Assembly (NCBI GenBank): GCA_045598705.1
Contig: JAZLMM010000017.1
Span: forward strand, 52,772-116,771
DNA from: Scatonaster sp045598705
GTDB lineage: Bacteria > Bacillota > Clostridia > Saccharofermentanales > Saccharofermentanaceae
Direction of reading: 5' to 3'
DNA: 64,000 nt
The notes below the pieces were generated by a model. The model was not told where the DNA came from. It was given only the letters and a program-made list of their open reading frames with translations, and did no database searches. Below, piece by piece: positions 62,348 to 64,000 of this stretch. The position numbers and the translations under genes are program-made. Numbering within the stretch: position 1 is the first letter of the stretch; every line of letters begins with the position of its first letter.

Positions 62348-63694
62348 ATGGCACTGAAGAATGAGTATTTGATCCGTGTCTTCGACAAGATTAAGCAAAG
62401 AGATCCGAATGAGAAGGAATTCCATCAGGCAGCACTCGAGGTTCTCGAGTCTCTCGAGCCGGTCATCGACCGTCATCCGGAATATGAGGAGCAGGCTCTG
62501 ATGGAGAGAATCGTGGAGCCGGAGCGTATCATCACTTTCCGTGTTCCGTGGCTGGACGACAAGGGTAACGTTCAGGTAAACCGTGGTTACCGTGTACAGT
62601 TCAACTCTTCCATCGGACCATATAAGGGTGGTATCCGTCTGCATCCTTCCGTTAACCTCTCTATCTTGAAGTTCCTCGGTTTCGAGCAGTGCTTCAAGAA
62701 CTCCCTCACAGGTCTTCCGATCGGTGGTGGTAAGGGTGGTTCCGACTTCGATCCGAAGGGTAAGTCTGATCGCGAAGTAATGCGCTTCTGCCAGAGCTTC
62801 ATGACTGAGCTCTCTAAGCACATCGGTCAGTTCACAGACGTACCGGCCGGCGATATCGGTACAGGTGCTCGTGAGATTGGTTATATGTATGGTCAGTACA
62901 AGCGTCTCAACAACGACTATGTTGGCGTACTTACAGGTAAGGGCCTGGCTTATGGCGGTTCCCTCGCTCGTACAGAAGCTACAGGTTACGGCCTCTGCTA
63001 CTTCACAGCTGAGATGCTCGCTGCGAAGGGCACTTCTTTCGAAGGCAAGACAGTCTGCATTTCCGGTTCCGGTAACGTTGCAATCTTCGCTTGCGAGAAG
63101 GCTACAAAGCTCGGTGGTAAGGTTGTTACCTTGTCTGACTCCAACGGCTTCATCTATGATCCGGATGGAATCAAGCTCGACATCGTGAAGGAAATCAAGT
63201 TAGTTAAGCGTGGCAGAATCAGTGAGTATGTTGCTCAGGTTCCAACCGCTACTTACACTGAAGGCAAGCGTCCATGGGGCACAAAGTGCGATATCGCTCT
63301 TCCTTGCGCAACACAGAACGAGCTCGACCTCGACAATGCGAAGGACCTCGTTGCAAACGGCGTGAAGTTCGTTGCTGAGGGTGCAAACATGCCGACAACT
63401 CCAGATGCAACTGTATACTTCCAGCAGAATGGCGTATACTTCGCTCCTGGTAAGGCTGCAAATGCTGGTGGTGTTGCTACCTCCGCTCTGGAAATGTGCC
63501 AGAACTCCGCTCGTCTTTCTTGGACATTCGAAGAAGTTGATGAGAAGCTCCACGGCATCATGAAGAACATCTACAAGAACGCTGCTGCTTCTGCTAAGGA
63601 ATACGGCGATCCGGACAACCTCGTTATGGGTGCAAACATCGCAGGTTTCCAGAAGATTGCCGATGCAATGATGGCTCAGGGTATCGCTTACTAA
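62348..63694 (+). CDS. gdhA: NADP-type glutamate dehydrogenase
   Basis: 448 aa hexameric type. VNRGYRVQFNSSIGPYKGGIRLHPSVNLSILKFLGFEQ (substrate Lys), LPIGGGKGGSDFDPKG (catalytic Lys/Asp), TDVPAGDIGTGAREIGYMYG and CISGSGNVAIFA (nucleotide loop). It assimilates ammonium to glutamate. Codons are strongly biased to GGT, GCT and AAG, as expected for an abundant protein. ATG 62348 follows GGAGGATTACA. Confidence 0.97.
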   Translation: MALKNEYLIRVFDKIKQRDPNEKEFHQAALEVLESLEPVIDRHPEYEEQALMERIVEPERIITFRVPWLDDKGNVQVNRGYRVQFNSSIGPYKGGIRLHPSVNLSILKFLGFEQCFKNSLTGLPIGGGKGGSDFDPKGKSDREVMRFCQSFMTELSKHIGQFTDVPAGDIGTGAREIGYMYGQYKRLNNDYVGVLTGKGLAYGGSLARTEATGYGLCYFTAEMLAAKGTSFEGKTVCISGSGNVAIFACEKATKLGGKVVTLSDSNGFIYDPDGIKLDIVKEIKLVKRGRISEYVAQVPTATYTEGKRPWGTKCDIALPCATQNELDLDNAKDLVANGVKFVAEGANMPTTPDATVYFQQNGVYFAPGKAANAGGVATSALEMCQNSARLSWTFEEVDEKLHGIMKNIYKNAAASAKEYGDPDNLVMGANIAGFQKIADAMMAQGIAY

Positions 63695-63726
63695 TCGTTT
63701 GCAATCCTAGTTCTATAGAAACTCAA

Positions 63727-63768
63727 AGAGGTCGTCTCCCCTTGTTGGGAGGCGATCTCTTATCTTTT
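63727..63768 (+). terminator. Terminator after gdhA
   Basis: AGAGGTCG-T-CTCCC and GGGAG-G-CGATCTCT form a long stem (two G-U pairs) with loop CTTGTT, followed by TATCTTTTT. Confidence 0.9.
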
Positions 63769-63783
63769 TCACGCTTCTGCCTT

Positions 63784-64000
63784 GCTTGGTGCCAATAGTC
63801 AACAAAAAGTCAACAGAATGAGGGGTTTCGTTGACTTCTGATTGACTTTCGCTCTTTCGCGACCCGCTTGGTGCCAATAGTCAACAAAAAGTCAACAGAA
63901 TGAGGGGTTTCGTTGACTTCTGATTGACTTCCACTCTTTCACGACCCGCTTGGTGCCATTAGTCAATAAAAAGTCAACAGAATAAGGGGTTTCGTTGACT
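63784..64000. repeat. 82-bp tandem repeats with nested dyads, running off the edge
   Basis: Copies begin at GCTTGGTGCC at 63784, 63866 and 63948; the third is cut by the window edge. Copies 1 and 2 are nearly identical; copy 3 has a few changes. Each copy contains AGTCAAC-N4-AGTCAAC then 14 bases and GTTGACT-N4-ATTGACT, two nested inverted pairs that could form a long hairpin. No gene is seen in 63695-64000. Confidence 0.93.

Overview
The window looks like chromosomal DNA of an anaerobic, fibre-degrading member of the Clostridia (Firmicutes). The evidence is a ctsR-mcsA-mcsB-clpC stress operon with CtsR heptad operators, strong AGGAGG-type ribosome binding sites, near-consensus sigma-A promoters, a membrane-anchored GH5 cellulase, a Clostridia-type CXXC mini-protein beside a polyferredoxin, and NADP-type glutamate dehydrogenase. 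A relative of rumen or digester Saccharofermentans is my guess, not something the sequence proves. No rRNA, tRNA, CRISPR array, prophage or insertion sequence was recognised.

Layout. 1-9.75 kb (minus strand): a compact shikimate/tyrosine operon read as tyrA, aroE-aroK fusion, aroB, aroA, aroC, dehydroquinase-chorismate mutase fusion, then a cellulase and a VanZ-like protein cut by the window edge. 9.8-10.22 kb: an exactly periodic (62 bp) array of seven 8-bp inverted-repeat pairs, directly downstream of a PD-(D/E)XK nuclease-like gene (10.2-11.0 kb). This is the strongest unexplained signal. 11.2-15.9 kb (minus): VWA protein, metallophosphoesterase, NapH-like polyferredoxin with a 51-aa CXXC partner, MnmM-like methyltransferase, ArsR regulator, AroK-like kinase. 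16-21 kb: MATE exporter, a DUF4130 DNA-metabolism gene under an SOS-like promoter, a flavin/PNPOx protein, AraC regulator, ferredoxin-type aldo/keto reductase. 21-26 kb: clpC, mcsB, mcsA, ctsR. 26-28 kb: palindromic repeats, a GlsB-type membrane protein, an NlpC/P60 cell wall hydrolase. 28.4-35.8 kb: rpoB-rpoC with their own promoter and a structured leader. 36-43.3 kb: parvulin-like foldase, M1 peptidase lipoprotein, hemolysin III, an unrecognised membrane protein, Maf, CysK.

43.5-53.3 kb: surface polysaccharide cluster (plus strand): polymerase, initiating phosphoglycosyltransferase, epimerase, two glycosyltransferases, then a visibly more AT-rich part with flippase, LicD, methyltransferase, cytidylyltransferase and a convergent racemase. 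53.4-61 kb: nitroreductase, then a polyamine operon (speD, speA, speE, speB, carboxynorspermidine synthase, nspC) behind a long, highly structured leader RNA that can pair with the speD start codon. 61.3-64 kb: TlpA-like thioredoxin lipoprotein, gdhA, and 82-bp tandem repeats that run off the right edge.

How the genes work together: the aro operon covers most steps from DAHP to chorismate and prephenate to hydroxyphenylpyruvate, but DAHP synthase and prephenate dehydratase are not here. The polyamine operon encodes arginine to agmatine to putrescine to spermidine, plus a second carboxynorspermidine-type route. The polysaccharide cluster has an initiating enzyme, transferases, flippase and polymerase, as a Wzx/Wzy system needs.
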